Of a DNA stretch of 64,000 bases, positions 1 to 9,900 are shown piece after piece (positions within the stretch are counted from its first letter, which is position 1; each line of letters starts with the position of its first letter). A model generated the notes under the pieces. It did not search any database. It was not told where the DNA came from and saw only the letters and a list, made by a program, of their open reading frames with translations. Made by a program: the position numbers and the translations under genes. The DNA comes from Rhizodiscina lignyota (lineage: Eukaryota; Ascomycota; Dothideomycetes; Aulographales; Rhizodiscinaceae), in NCBI GenBank assembly GCA_010015805.1, contig ML978132.1, forward strand, positions 844,226-908,225. The letters run 5' to 3'.

Positions 1-43
1 CTTGTCATATCGCGGCGGCCGTTTCTTCTCTTCTACCATTCCT

Positions 44-3034
44 TTACAAACCGGAGTCGATCTGATCAGGAATGTTGGTGTTGGTCCAAGTGCTCCAGTC
101 TCTGCACGTCTGTGCAGCGATGCTTGGGATGTCAAGCTTCTGCACATCATCTGGACGCTCAAGAGTGTTGGCATACAGGCCAGCACTGACGTGCCATGCG
201 ACGTGGCAGTGGAACGGCCAGACACCCGGGTTGTCAAGGTCATATTGGAGAACAGTGTAAGATGGTGTACTGGTGTCTTGTGCCTTCTGGAGGAACTGGA
301 CATCACGACGGATGGGGTTGTGCGGGTTGACAATGGTGCCGTTCCAGGTGCCGAAGCCCTCCTCGAGAACCCAGAAGTCGTGGCCGTGCAAATGCATTGG
401 GTGGCCGGATTGCGGGAAGTGGTTGTAGACTACTATGCGAACGGTCTTGTAGTCGTGGAAGTTGTACACATTCCTAGGAACTGTTAGTATTTGTATTGCT
501 TCTGATGAAGAGAATGAGCCTTACCATTCCTTGTCAAAGGTGTCGTTGCCCAGGTTTGCCTGCAAGAGGACGGGGCTGTTGTAGTCACCGTGGAAGGTGA
601 TGTTGTTCATGATCCACTCATACTCGCCAGTGGAGTTCTTGATAAGATCAATGTCAATCGTCTTCGTGTGGATGCCAGTCGTAGCTGGGGTCTGGCAGTC
701 GTACGGGATGGTCTCAGAAAGATCATCGTTTTTGCAAGTCAAAAGCTGAGCAGTGGTGACAGAAGAAGTAGACGTGGGAACAGCCGTGGTGTTGGCGTTG
801 TCATAGTAAACACCAGCAAGCGCATAGGGGGAGACACCGCTGTTGATGGAGCAAGAAGACGGACCAGCTGGGCCAGTATCGGCGCGCATCCAGGCAGAGG
901 TAACGTTCGTGAGACCTTCGACAATAATGTCAGTGCGCTGACCGACGGCAAGAGTAACCACGTTGGTGGTGTATGGCTTGATGGGAACATAGTCGTTGGC
1001 AATGACCTGGAGCTCGTGGCCATCGATGGAGAACTTGATCATAGCGTCGGCAGATGGGTTGATGAGACGGAGCAGGTGCTTCTTGCCAGACTGGAACTGG
1101 AACTTGGCAAGACCAGCGTTGGGTGTGCAGGTCTCGTCAGCGGTGGCGTTGGCGCACGGGAAGTTGTTCTTGCCCTGGATCAGGATGTTGTCGCTGAACG
1201 GTGGGCGGCCTGGGTCCGGAGCGTGCATAGTCTCGTTGACAATCGTGTAGTAGTCAGGGTGGTACCAATCGGAAACCATGACCGGGCCAATATCGATATC
1301 GTAGTCCTCGTGCTTGGGGCCGTAGATGACCATGGGCCCGAAAGCACCGCCAGCGTACTGAGCAGAGTAGTGAGAGTGGTACCACGAGGTGCCGTAGCGG
1401 TCAGCGCGGTAGCGGTAGGTGAAGCTGCCTCCTGGGACAATTGGGCACTGGCTCACAGACGGAACACCATCCATCCAACCAGACTTCTTCTGGAACAGAC
1501 CGTGCCAATGCAGAGTAGTACCCTCGTTGTCCAAGTTGTTGGTGACGGCGACCTCGATCCAGTCACCCCAGTTGGCCTCAATGAGAGGACCTGGGAATTG
1601 GCCGTTGATAACAACACCCTTGCGCTTGACACCATCCGGAGCAATGTCCTGGTACGAGACATTAAAGTCGTAGTGGCGAGTGACACCAGTGTTGGGGACC
1701 TCTCCGGTCGTGCCAACGGCCTTGCAGCTGGATGAGCTGGTGCCAGTTGGAGAAGACGAACCAGTGCCCGTTGGGCCAGAGGACACAGTACCAGAGGCGC
1801 TGGACGAGCTGCCGGAGCCGCTGCCAGATCCACTTCCAGATCCTGAGCCGGAGCCTGAGCCCGATCCTGAGCCGGAGCCGCTGCCATAGCCAGATCCAGA
1901 TCCAGAGCCTGAGCCTGAACCAGATCCACTGCCATGGCCGGAGACGCCCGAAGATGAGCTACCCTTGCCGGAGCCACCGTATCCGTGCCATGGCGTAGAA
2001 CCACCGTGTGGGAATGGGCCAGGCAAGTGTCCTGGCAGGTGCGGCTGGCCAGTCGTACCCCAAGTGGAGTGACCGTTGGTGTCAGACTGGGGAAGGGCGG
2101 GCTTCAAGTCGTTGCAGCCGTGGGGCAGGTGTGCCGGGCCGTGGTAAGCGCCAGCGTTCGAGCCACCTAATGGCTTGGTTGGTGGGTATGGCGGGTACCC
2201 ATGGCTGGTGAGCTCGTCGTTGGATGGTGGTGGTGGGGAGCCAGCGCCCTCGGCACCTGGAGAGTGCTTGGGAGGGTAGTGTTGGGCATTGCCGGGCTTG
2301 GGAGGAACCTTGGAGGGCTTCGAAACCGGGGCGGCTGGGGAGGATGGAGACTCGGAGACAGGTGCGACTGGGGTCTCTGAAGCTGGCGTTGGAATGACCG
2401 AAATGGTCTTAATCACTACGCTCGTGACAGTCTCTGATTCACCGCCAGCCGGGGTGGAGTAGCCCTCCGGATGAGAGTATGGGACTGAGATGGTCTGAAT
2501 CACCGTGCTGGTGAGAGTCTCACCGCCAGCTGGGGTGGAGTACGACTCTGGAGCCGAGTACGGGACCGAGTATAGACCAGATGATGCGTTGTATGAAACT
2601 GGGAAACCAGAGGCAGACGCGCTGTATCCAGATGATCCATATCCAGATGGGTAAGAAAAGTAGCTGCCAGATGGGAAGCCTCCAGAGGGATAGGAAGAAA
2701 ATCCACCAGTTGGGATGGCACCGGCCGGCGTGGATTCAGAGACACCAGTCGAATATGGCTTTGAAGGAGCCGAATAGGCCGGGATGCTGGATGGAGCAGT
2801 GCCGATTGGTCCAGCCGGGGTCGAAGAGGAGCCAGATGGCACAATCGATGGGTAGGATGAGAATGAAACTGGCGCAACCGGGCTCGAAAAGGAAGACGAA
2901 GCGGTCGAAAGGCTTACGGAGCTGTAGCTTGGAAGGCTAGGAGAGCTGTATGCAGGCGGGCTAGGAGAGCCATAACCATTGCCATAGCCGCCTGCGAATG
3001 AGGACGCGATGATCGCGCGAGCGGCAACCGCCAT
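44..3034 (-). CDS. Ascomycete laccase (multicopper oxidase) with long Ser/Gly/Pro-rich N-terminal region
   Basis: Exons 3034-525 and 473-44 on the minus strand give 979 aa. The 51-nt intron (474-524) starts GTAAGG, has a CTAAC branch site and ends TAG; joining restores the frame. All four copper motifs are present: HWHG near residue 508, WYHSHYS near 550, HPMHLHGHDF and HCHVAWHVSAGL in exon 2. Leu is at the axial type-1 position, as in ascomycete laccases. The protein ends exactly in DSGL, the C-terminal plug that other ascomycete laccases expose only after processing. Laccases oxidise phenols or melanin precursors with O2 at the surface or outside the cell. Residues about 20-440 are low-complexity, with two similar Thr/Val blocks and a (Gly-Ser)n run near 366-410, suggesting wall anchoring or display. 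The first ~14 residues form only a weak signal peptide, so an upstream exon cannot be excluded. Confidence 0.93.
1805..1935 (-). repeat. Gly-Ser dipeptide-coding low-complexity repeat inside the laccase gene
   Basis: The coding strand has an imperfect tandem array of GGx-TCx/AGx codons giving alternating Gly and Ser (about residues 366-410). Codons alternate between several synonyms, so this is an amino-acid-level repeat more than a perfect DNA microsatellite. It sits in the linker between the Pro-rich N-terminus and the first cupredoxin domain. Confidence 0.8.
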
Positions 3035-5897
3035 CTCGAATAATAAATAGAAATTATTTCAAAACAACGTGTCTAAAAGAGTGACATGGATTTGTAACGA
3101 GTGACTATCGAACACAGCGTAAAGAGTGACTGTGGTCGGTGAGGCAAAAAGAGATGGAATGAGAGAATTGGGGGAGCAGGTGCTAAGCTTTTGAATGCTC
3201 TCTGGGGGCCCTCATTTCCTGGGACATGCTCATGCTGATCTTTTTTCGACAGGAACGTCGCATCTTTGCTGCATTGGGCACAGGCGCTGGGGAGGAGGTG
3301 AAGGAGGCCAATGTCGTTGTGTGGCGCTGTCATCGCGTGTGCACCTGCTTGACCGGCCATCTTCGACGCCTCCGCCACGAGCACCAAGTAATTTCAACAA
3401 TGACAGCCCTGAGAATCCTCGCGCTAAAGCGGCCAAGAGAGACGCCGAAAGCTTTTCTCTCCGCGTTTCGATAGCCTTCTCCCGAGTGCGAGAAGTCGAT
3501 TCAGAGCGAGCTCGGGAAGCAGTGCCGGTGGTGGAAGTGTGTCCAGCGCACTGTTTGCATATACGACGTCAGGAGTAGTCGCATCGTATACATGAGCAAC
3601 CCTGGGCTCTACAGGCGTCGGCGAAGATCTTCATGTCAGTTAGCAGAGATGCCGGAAGTGCTTCTGCCGCTGAGCAGCTGTCCGTCGAATTGGACGGTCT
3701 TGGGCACGATTTGGATCACATCTTTTCACAGTCTACCGCCATGCATTCGAGCAGCGTTCGATGCCAATTTTGGCACATTGTTCTTGGACGTCAAGGAATT
3801 GTCCCCAGAGTGACGCCGTCCAATGCCGGAGAGGGAGGAGAGTTTGGAGACGGTTGGAGCTTGTGCGCCGCGTGCGCCGTGCATCCGCGAGGCACGCCGT
3901 CGGGGCGGGATGGCGGCTAGCGAGCGACTCCATGACTTCAGCTGTCGCGATGTGGAGATGAGAGTGCCTGCAAAACACGACGTGCTGCGTGAGACCCTGA
4001 ATCACAATGCCGGGCTAGAGCGCACTGCGCAGAGCCTCGACCGGCTTGTCACAGTCACGGCGCTTGAGCGCGGTCAGCAGCGCGACGCTGTGCCGGCGGC
4101 GTCGAGCGAGAGAGGAGGTCGAAGGAAGGTTTGCTGCATTCCGCTCCGCCCCTTTTCCCCTGACGCTCAGGCGGAAGCTGCCAGCCCCTGCCTGCCGTCC
4201 CAAAGCGGTGGCTGCTTGCGCCCGGAAGGGACAACGGCGATGGGGTTGTTCTGCACTCGCAGCCGAGAGATGCGCCTCCGATTCACATATTCGCCGCGCA
4301 CCTGGCCGCTGCATGGCGCTTTTAACGTGTTTTACTGCGTGCTTGTCTCTCTTGTGCTCACGCGACGGCGGAATGCCTACCTTCATGAATACCTTCGCGA
4401 TGGGATGCCTCTCGTGCTGCGACGGACAACAGCGCCCGCCCTTCCACTCACCATTTACCAATTTGGATGTATAGCGAGATGTGCGTCAGGGTCTCACTCC
4501 TAATCGATTGCGCTTCCCAGATTTCGCCATCTTTTCTTAGAACAGTCGAGCACTGGCACTCCGTGCGCACCGAAATGATGCCGCATCCTTACGAGCGCCT
4601 CCGAGCCCGCGGAAGCACGCGATTCCTTCCACTCCACGTGAGCCTGACTCTCGAAGCGCCATTGGAGATTCCTTCGGCCTCCCTTTTGCGGCTCTTCGCA
4701 CGACACTGTTATTTCCGCGGGGGATATGACCACAAATTTAGTCTTGGGGCGACGGAAGCGGTAGGCACGGGGTAGGTAAGACGGACAAACTGCTCGCTTC
4801 TGCTCTCGAATTGTTCCATACTGCGAAATGAGACTGGCTCGCATATACGGATGAAACAGCCATTATTGGTGCCTCTCGACGGCAGCAGGAAACACCGCAA
4901 ATTTGAACTTGAACCCAATTTAATGCTTTTTACGTCTCCTTTTCACGATGCGTTGGCACCTCCAGCAACTATCCGCCATGCCTTTGACCTTGGATGCCGA
5001 GTCAAAGGACAAAATCGCCAATGCTTTTCCCAATAGCGCGACTTCATACCTGACAACTCTTCGGCGACCACTTGAGTTCAGGCCAACTTCATCAAACTTT
5101 CGTTCGCACTCCAAGACTATGGCCCACCATCGTATTGCCGGAATGCCTCGTATAGTCTCTCCTTCACGAGCCGCTATTCTACTCTCCCGTCGTCCTTAGC
5201 ATCACACGGTCGTCGCTCCAAGGATGCGAAGAAATCGGAGCTCTTCTCGTCCGTACGTAATCGTTTCCATGGCACCAGACAGCCGAAGGAATCAGAGGAC
5301 CACCCTTATCATTCTGGTAAAGGGAAACAGCAGCATCGTTCATACTTCATAAAGCCTGCATGGAGCAGGTGAGCACCAAGATCAAAATCGTCCTTGAGCT
5401 TGAAGAGAATAATGGGGTTGGTAATCATCAGTGGGACCCATCAAGCGTCTCTAATGCTGCCTCTGCTTTTTGCTGTAATTCCAATTTTATCTCATCTTAC
5501 GTTTCAAAGCACTAGTTCCTCATGCCAATGCGTGAGTACGAAGTGCTATTTCTTTAGCATCACTGCCCTCATTCGATTTAAATGCCTTGGGAGAAACATG
5601 CAACAGAACATATGCTCTTTTACTTCAAGCACTACAAACAATATCTCTGGACTAGACAGAAGTGGCTAAACAATCACAGCACTAGACGTCGTTACCTTTC
5701 GCGACGAACGAGCTCGGAATGGCCTGAAGTGCCAGCCAATCGCAACCTTCATCGTCTTTCCAAATTGACCGTCCCTTCTGCAAGACGCTTAGTTTAGCTG
5801 CTACCACGCTACTTTATCTATTTTTCCTCGCAGACTCGCGAAGAAATTACTAAGGGCTTCAAGAAGCCAAGCTCCGACATTGCACCCAGGACGAACA
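3035..5897. other. Gene-poor interval upstream of the laccase
   Basis: About 2.9 kb without a recognisable protein. The longest open frames (for example 3823-4503 on plus) overlap other frames, have Arg/Cys/Ala-rich compositions typical of chance frames in GC-rich DNA, and show no family motif. The part next to 3034 is expected to hold the laccase promoter and 5' UTR. I see no tRNA or repeat array here. Confidence 0.55.
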
Positions 5898-6356
5898 ATG
5901 GCGGGATTTGGATTCTCCATCGGAGACATCCTCACTGCGGGCAACTTCGCGCGGGATGTCTACAAGTCGTGTAAACGTGCTGGCGATGACTCCAAGGCCA
6001 TCACACGAGATGGTATCGTAACCCTCATATCAACATCCAACGTGTAGCTTTCAAATGCTAATTGACTTCGTGTAGTGGAAATGTTGCAGGCCGTCCTTCG
6101 CGAACTGTACGAAGAAGTCAGCAATCCAAGCTCCCTCATTCATCGTACCAATGCGGACCGGCAAGCACAGTTCAAGACAGTTGTGAAGTGATGCAAGAGA
6201 GATTTACAAGAGCTCGAGAAGATCCTGGCGAAATTCGAATCCCTCGGAACGATAAACCTTCGAACCCGCCATCGCTTGGGGCTGGATTGTTACGGGTCTC
6301 ACTTGAAGATCTCGTGGAGCAGTGAAGAGGATTGTATTAAAGGTTTGGAAATTTGA
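5898..6356 (+). pseudogene. Broken N-terminal domain of a fungal STAND/NLR-like protein
   Basis: ATG at 5898 opens MAGFGFSIGDILTAGNFARD, which matches the usual start of the N-terminal domain of fungal STAND/ankyrin/HET-associated proteins. A 63-nt intron (6013-6075, GTATCG..GTGTAG, CTAAT branch) joins it to VEMLQAVLRELYEEVSNPSS and a helical stretch typical of the same domain. An in-frame TGA at 6189-6191 interrupts the helix; family-like sequence (DLQELEKILAKFESL, then ISWSSEED) continues in the same frame until another TGA at 6354-6356. No NTPase, ankyrin or WD domain follows. I read it as a decayed gene; a sequencing error at 6189-6191 or use of only a short product cannot be ruled out. 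Confidence 0.7.
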
Positions 6357-6873
6357 TCTACAAGTGGGAAGCCTAAAATAGAAGATGAGGTATTCCGAGT
6401 CCCGATCAGGCTTGGGATGGGTGCCTTGAAAAGGCGCGCAGGTGAGAAGTGGGAAGGGCGTACGCACCATATACAGCACCATCGTTGCAAGTATGAAATG
6501 GTTCGTTTTACTCGTCCTCACTCTATGGACCAATTAAATCTAACAAATATTCCTAGGATCTCCATCCACGCTTCCGAAAAGAGGGAAGTGATCTATCCAC
6601 CACGTCCACATCTCCTTAAGAGAAGCTCTTTATGGCTGGAATCGGGTTGTGACTTGTGAAAACGATTGATGCTAAAAGCGTCTCGATCAATAATATTGGC
6701 GTTACTCTACCGACGTGGACACATCGCCACCCTGGGCTTGGTTTACCGCTTAAAGATTCCACACAACGGGCCGATTTGATTATCTGTGTAAAAATTGAGT
6801 TGACTACAGAAGAGAAAGAATTGGTTAATCAAGTCGACTTGTGAACACAATTATGCGATCTTCCATGACCCGA
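6357..6873. other. Interval after the STAND pseudogene, no clear gene
   Basis: Short open frames only (for example 6417-6659 and 6656-6844 on plus). They may be further decayed remains of the upstream gene's C-terminal part, but I recognise no motif in them. Confidence 0.45.
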
Positions 6874-8717
6874 TCAACTCCGTAGCTGACGTTGACTCAT
6901 CTCCGCCGTGAAGAAGCTGTCCTTGCTCTCTTCCAACATGTTGTTCGCTTCCAAAGTGTCAAAATTCCAAGATCCGCACTTCCAATGTGCTCCGGTCGTG
7001 AGTATTTTCAAGCTCAAGCCTTTGATTTGAGTAATTTGCCATAAATGCAGAACCAATCGGCGAGAGCATTCATCGACGCGATCAATTATGATGAAGCTCT
7101 GTTTCTCCTCAGCGAACTCAGCCCATCGCTCTAGAAGCTTCTTAAGTAGCGCCCGTGTCTTCGTTAACGCCTCCTGTGTTTTCTCGGCACTGTCAAGCGA
7201 CTTGAAGTGAGCACTCTCTGTAATAACCATGTGCTTGTTGTCGTTGTAAAATGGTTCGCTCCACAGCAGGATTTGGAAAATGAGATGGGACCACAGTTCC
7301 ATCTCGAGAGCGACTTCATCGCCCGAGTCGTGCTGTCGCTTTAATTTCGAAAGTGAATAGAATGCGGCAGTCCCGTCACGCTTCTTGACGTCGAGGAACA
7401 GACTGGGCGTGGCAGGAGACAGCCAGCACTCTCCATGACTGTTAGTTTGGACATGTGCATTATCGCGGCCGATGAGGAGTAAGAGACCAGATCGTTCCGA
7501 GTTCTTCCACTTGGCGTATATTTCGTTTGCATCAAGCAGACCCAAGCTCACTTGCTCCAGTTGCCAGGCACTACGAGTTCGCTTTCGCGGCGAAGGTTTT
7601 GGCTTGCAGTAGCGCTCCAGTTCGGCAAGAAACGTTCGGGCATATTCGGAAGCATTAAAGCGCTCTCTGATGCTCAAATTTCTCTGAAGCTCATCGGTGA
7701 TATGTTCTGTTCCCATAGTTAAAGCAATAGACATGGCGAGATAGAATGAGAGCCTTACTTTCGCGTTGCTTTTCTTCTCTATCGTTCGCAGCCTTGATGC
7801 TCGCGTTTGTGGTTTCTATTGTCTCTGTTCTCGTTTTTATTGTTTCGGTCGTGGTCTGGATTGTATCCGTTGTGGTCTGAATAGTTTTGGTCCTAGCTTC
7901 GATATCCTTAAGAGAACGGAGAGCATCAACAAAGCTCTCCTCCATCATTTCGCGCATAGCAATCTTGATCTCTTCTGCTACTCTGTTGAGTTTACTCTCT
8001 GGATTATCCACAGCTACTTTCTTGATTCTGACTGGTTGTCACGAGCTTCGTTAGTTGGACAAATTCATCATCACAAGTGAGATTTGCAAAGGAGTTGTTG
8101 CCTACAGAGAGTGCCCCTGTTGTAATATTGATATATCTCATCAGCAAGCTGTGTTGTTAGTCGACACACTTCTCTTGTCCATTTCTTAACAGGCTCGCGC
8201 TCTTTTGCGCCCTTCACCATACGGTCCAAATTCTCGGCTCTTCCAACCCAGTCTCCGAGTACCTTCAGCAGCCCTTCGATCTTCATTTCCTTCGCCCGTT
8301 TTCTGGCGGGTACCTGGGACATGAGCTTTCAGCTTGCCAGAGTGAAGCAGGAGGTAGACTCACAGCCAAAGCCACCAGTAATATACCTGTGGCAATCCCG
8401 CCATACTGATTGTCAACTCCTTTTGCGATCTCCGTCAAGCCATTATAATTTTCCAGGAATGACTGTGCTATTCCAGCGTACGTTTCGATTTTGTGGCCAA
8501 TGTTTCTGATTACTTGGTCTTCTCGTTTCTTTCCAAGTTCCTCAAGGCTTTGACTTGCAAGGTTCAATCGCCTGCGCGCATCTTGAAAGCCATTTCTCTG
8601 CTCTTTCTCAACCTCAATTCGGAAGTCGAAACTCAGGTGTACAAGAAGTCCAGAAGAGCCTGGAACGGCTTTATCATTCGCGATGTGGTGACCTGGAACG
8701 GCTTTGGTCCCTTCCAT
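6874..8717 (-). CDS. Fungal DUF7708/NACHT-like STAND protein, short and lacking a visible Walker A
   Basis: Four exons: 8717-8364, 8313-8106, 8013-7759 and 7706-6874, total 1650 nt, 549 aa. Introns are 50, 92 and 52 nt with GTGAGT, GTAGGC and GTAAGG donors. The N-terminal half resembles the DUF7708-type helical domain before fungal NACHT modules (NGFQDARRR..., then YAGIAQSFLENYNGLTEIAKG...). A Thr-rich heptad-like coiled coil (TIQTTTDTIQTTTETIKTRT) follows in exon 3. The C-terminal half has the pattern LLLLIGRDN...CWLSPA...AFYSL...LIFQIL and a Walker-B-like FIIIDRVDEC. No GxxGxGKS P-loop is visible, and the protein ends soon after the Walker-B-like segment, with no repeat domain. It could be a truncated receptor or a regulator/decoy. 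Exon joins are well supported by frame; function is inferred. Confidence 0.7.
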
Positions 8718-9900
8718 CAGATGTGAATCATAACACTGTCGGTTGGCTTATTCCGCATGGTACGATATGTCAAATGCCCACTGCTACTCTCCCTGTTTCC
8801 TTTCTAATAGACTTTTAGGCTCCGGCGGGGTATGCAGGCAGCCATTGACGAAATGGCATATGTCATTGAATGGTCCTTCCTCCACCGTGGCTGTGTAGAA
8901 AATTCTGCGGCTGAGCCTCATCGACCACGAACATATCAGGACAAGCAAGATGACTACATTTTCATGGAAGATAGCTTCTCTGATTATTCCCAGCTACGTA
9001 CAGCTTCAACTGGAGCGGTTGGCCGGCGCGGGCCGTCGAATGGCGTAACGTGTAGCTGATGCCGATGAGTGCTACGACACTTCAGGACTGAAGCGGCCGC
9101 CTTGCGGTGCGTCTGACAAGTTCTTGTCTCATCATCCATTATCGCACTGTCCGCATGTGGCCTGATTTGACATATACAGTATGGATTGCCTTATCAGGAG
9201 ACAACTTCGTGTCTGCTAATGCACACCCATCATAGTGGCGTGCAGAATCGAGCGAAGGAAGGATTGGCTTCAGAGCAGCCGACCTCTGCAGCCCGGATTT
9301 CCGCCCCTTCTTCAATACGCGTAAGGCTGGAGAGCAGTCTACCCAATTACGATGAAATTGACCCCTCGCTTTGATCAGAAAGATGACCATTGTTCAATCT
9401 CAGAAGGCTGAGGAGGCTTGCACCGGCCGGGGTGCAACCCCGCCTCTCGACATGTCCGTTCTGCCTCAGTTGCTTTTCAGGCCACATCCATTCCACCCAC
9501 GGCAGTATCGCCGATCAGTTGAGGCTTAGAGCGTCTACATAAAGCGAATGAGCATGCTGCGTTCTCATGCGTCCACTCGCTTTCAGCTCATGCATACTCT
9601 ATGTGTGGGCGGAGCATGCTCAAGCGAATTGTTCGCTTTGCCTGAGTGGACGAAGCGGCTACTTGGCCCCTTCACTCCCTTTAGAACTAAGCTGAAGGTA
9701 CCCGGCCTTCCTATGAGGCTCTGCAAACTCAAACCGTCTAGCAACGGGCCCATACTTGTGCGAAGAGTCCAAGGACTGTCATGATGAACAGAGATTCCAC
9801 CAGACAAACCTCGAGTGCGCTCTCGTAGCCTCATTTCGAAAACGCATAAGAGGAGTATACGTTGTAATAGCATGAGCTTGAAAAACAAAACCGTGGCGTC
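8718..9900. promoter_or_regulatory. Shared upstream region of the divergent DUF7708-like and AAA+ genes
   Basis: About 1.2 kb between two divergently transcribed genes. Open frames here are short and featureless. It presumably holds both promoters; I see no TATA box or motif I could defend. Confidence 0.4.

Noticed and set aside
590-1735. 381-aa open frame on plus, opposite the laccase
   Set aside because: It is the antisense shadow of conserved copper-domain sequence; no family features and the minus frame is clearly the gene.
3823-4503. 226-aa plus frame in the gene-poor interval
   Set aside because: Overlaps several frames of similar length on both strands, skewed Arg/Cys/Ala composition, no motif or signal peptide.
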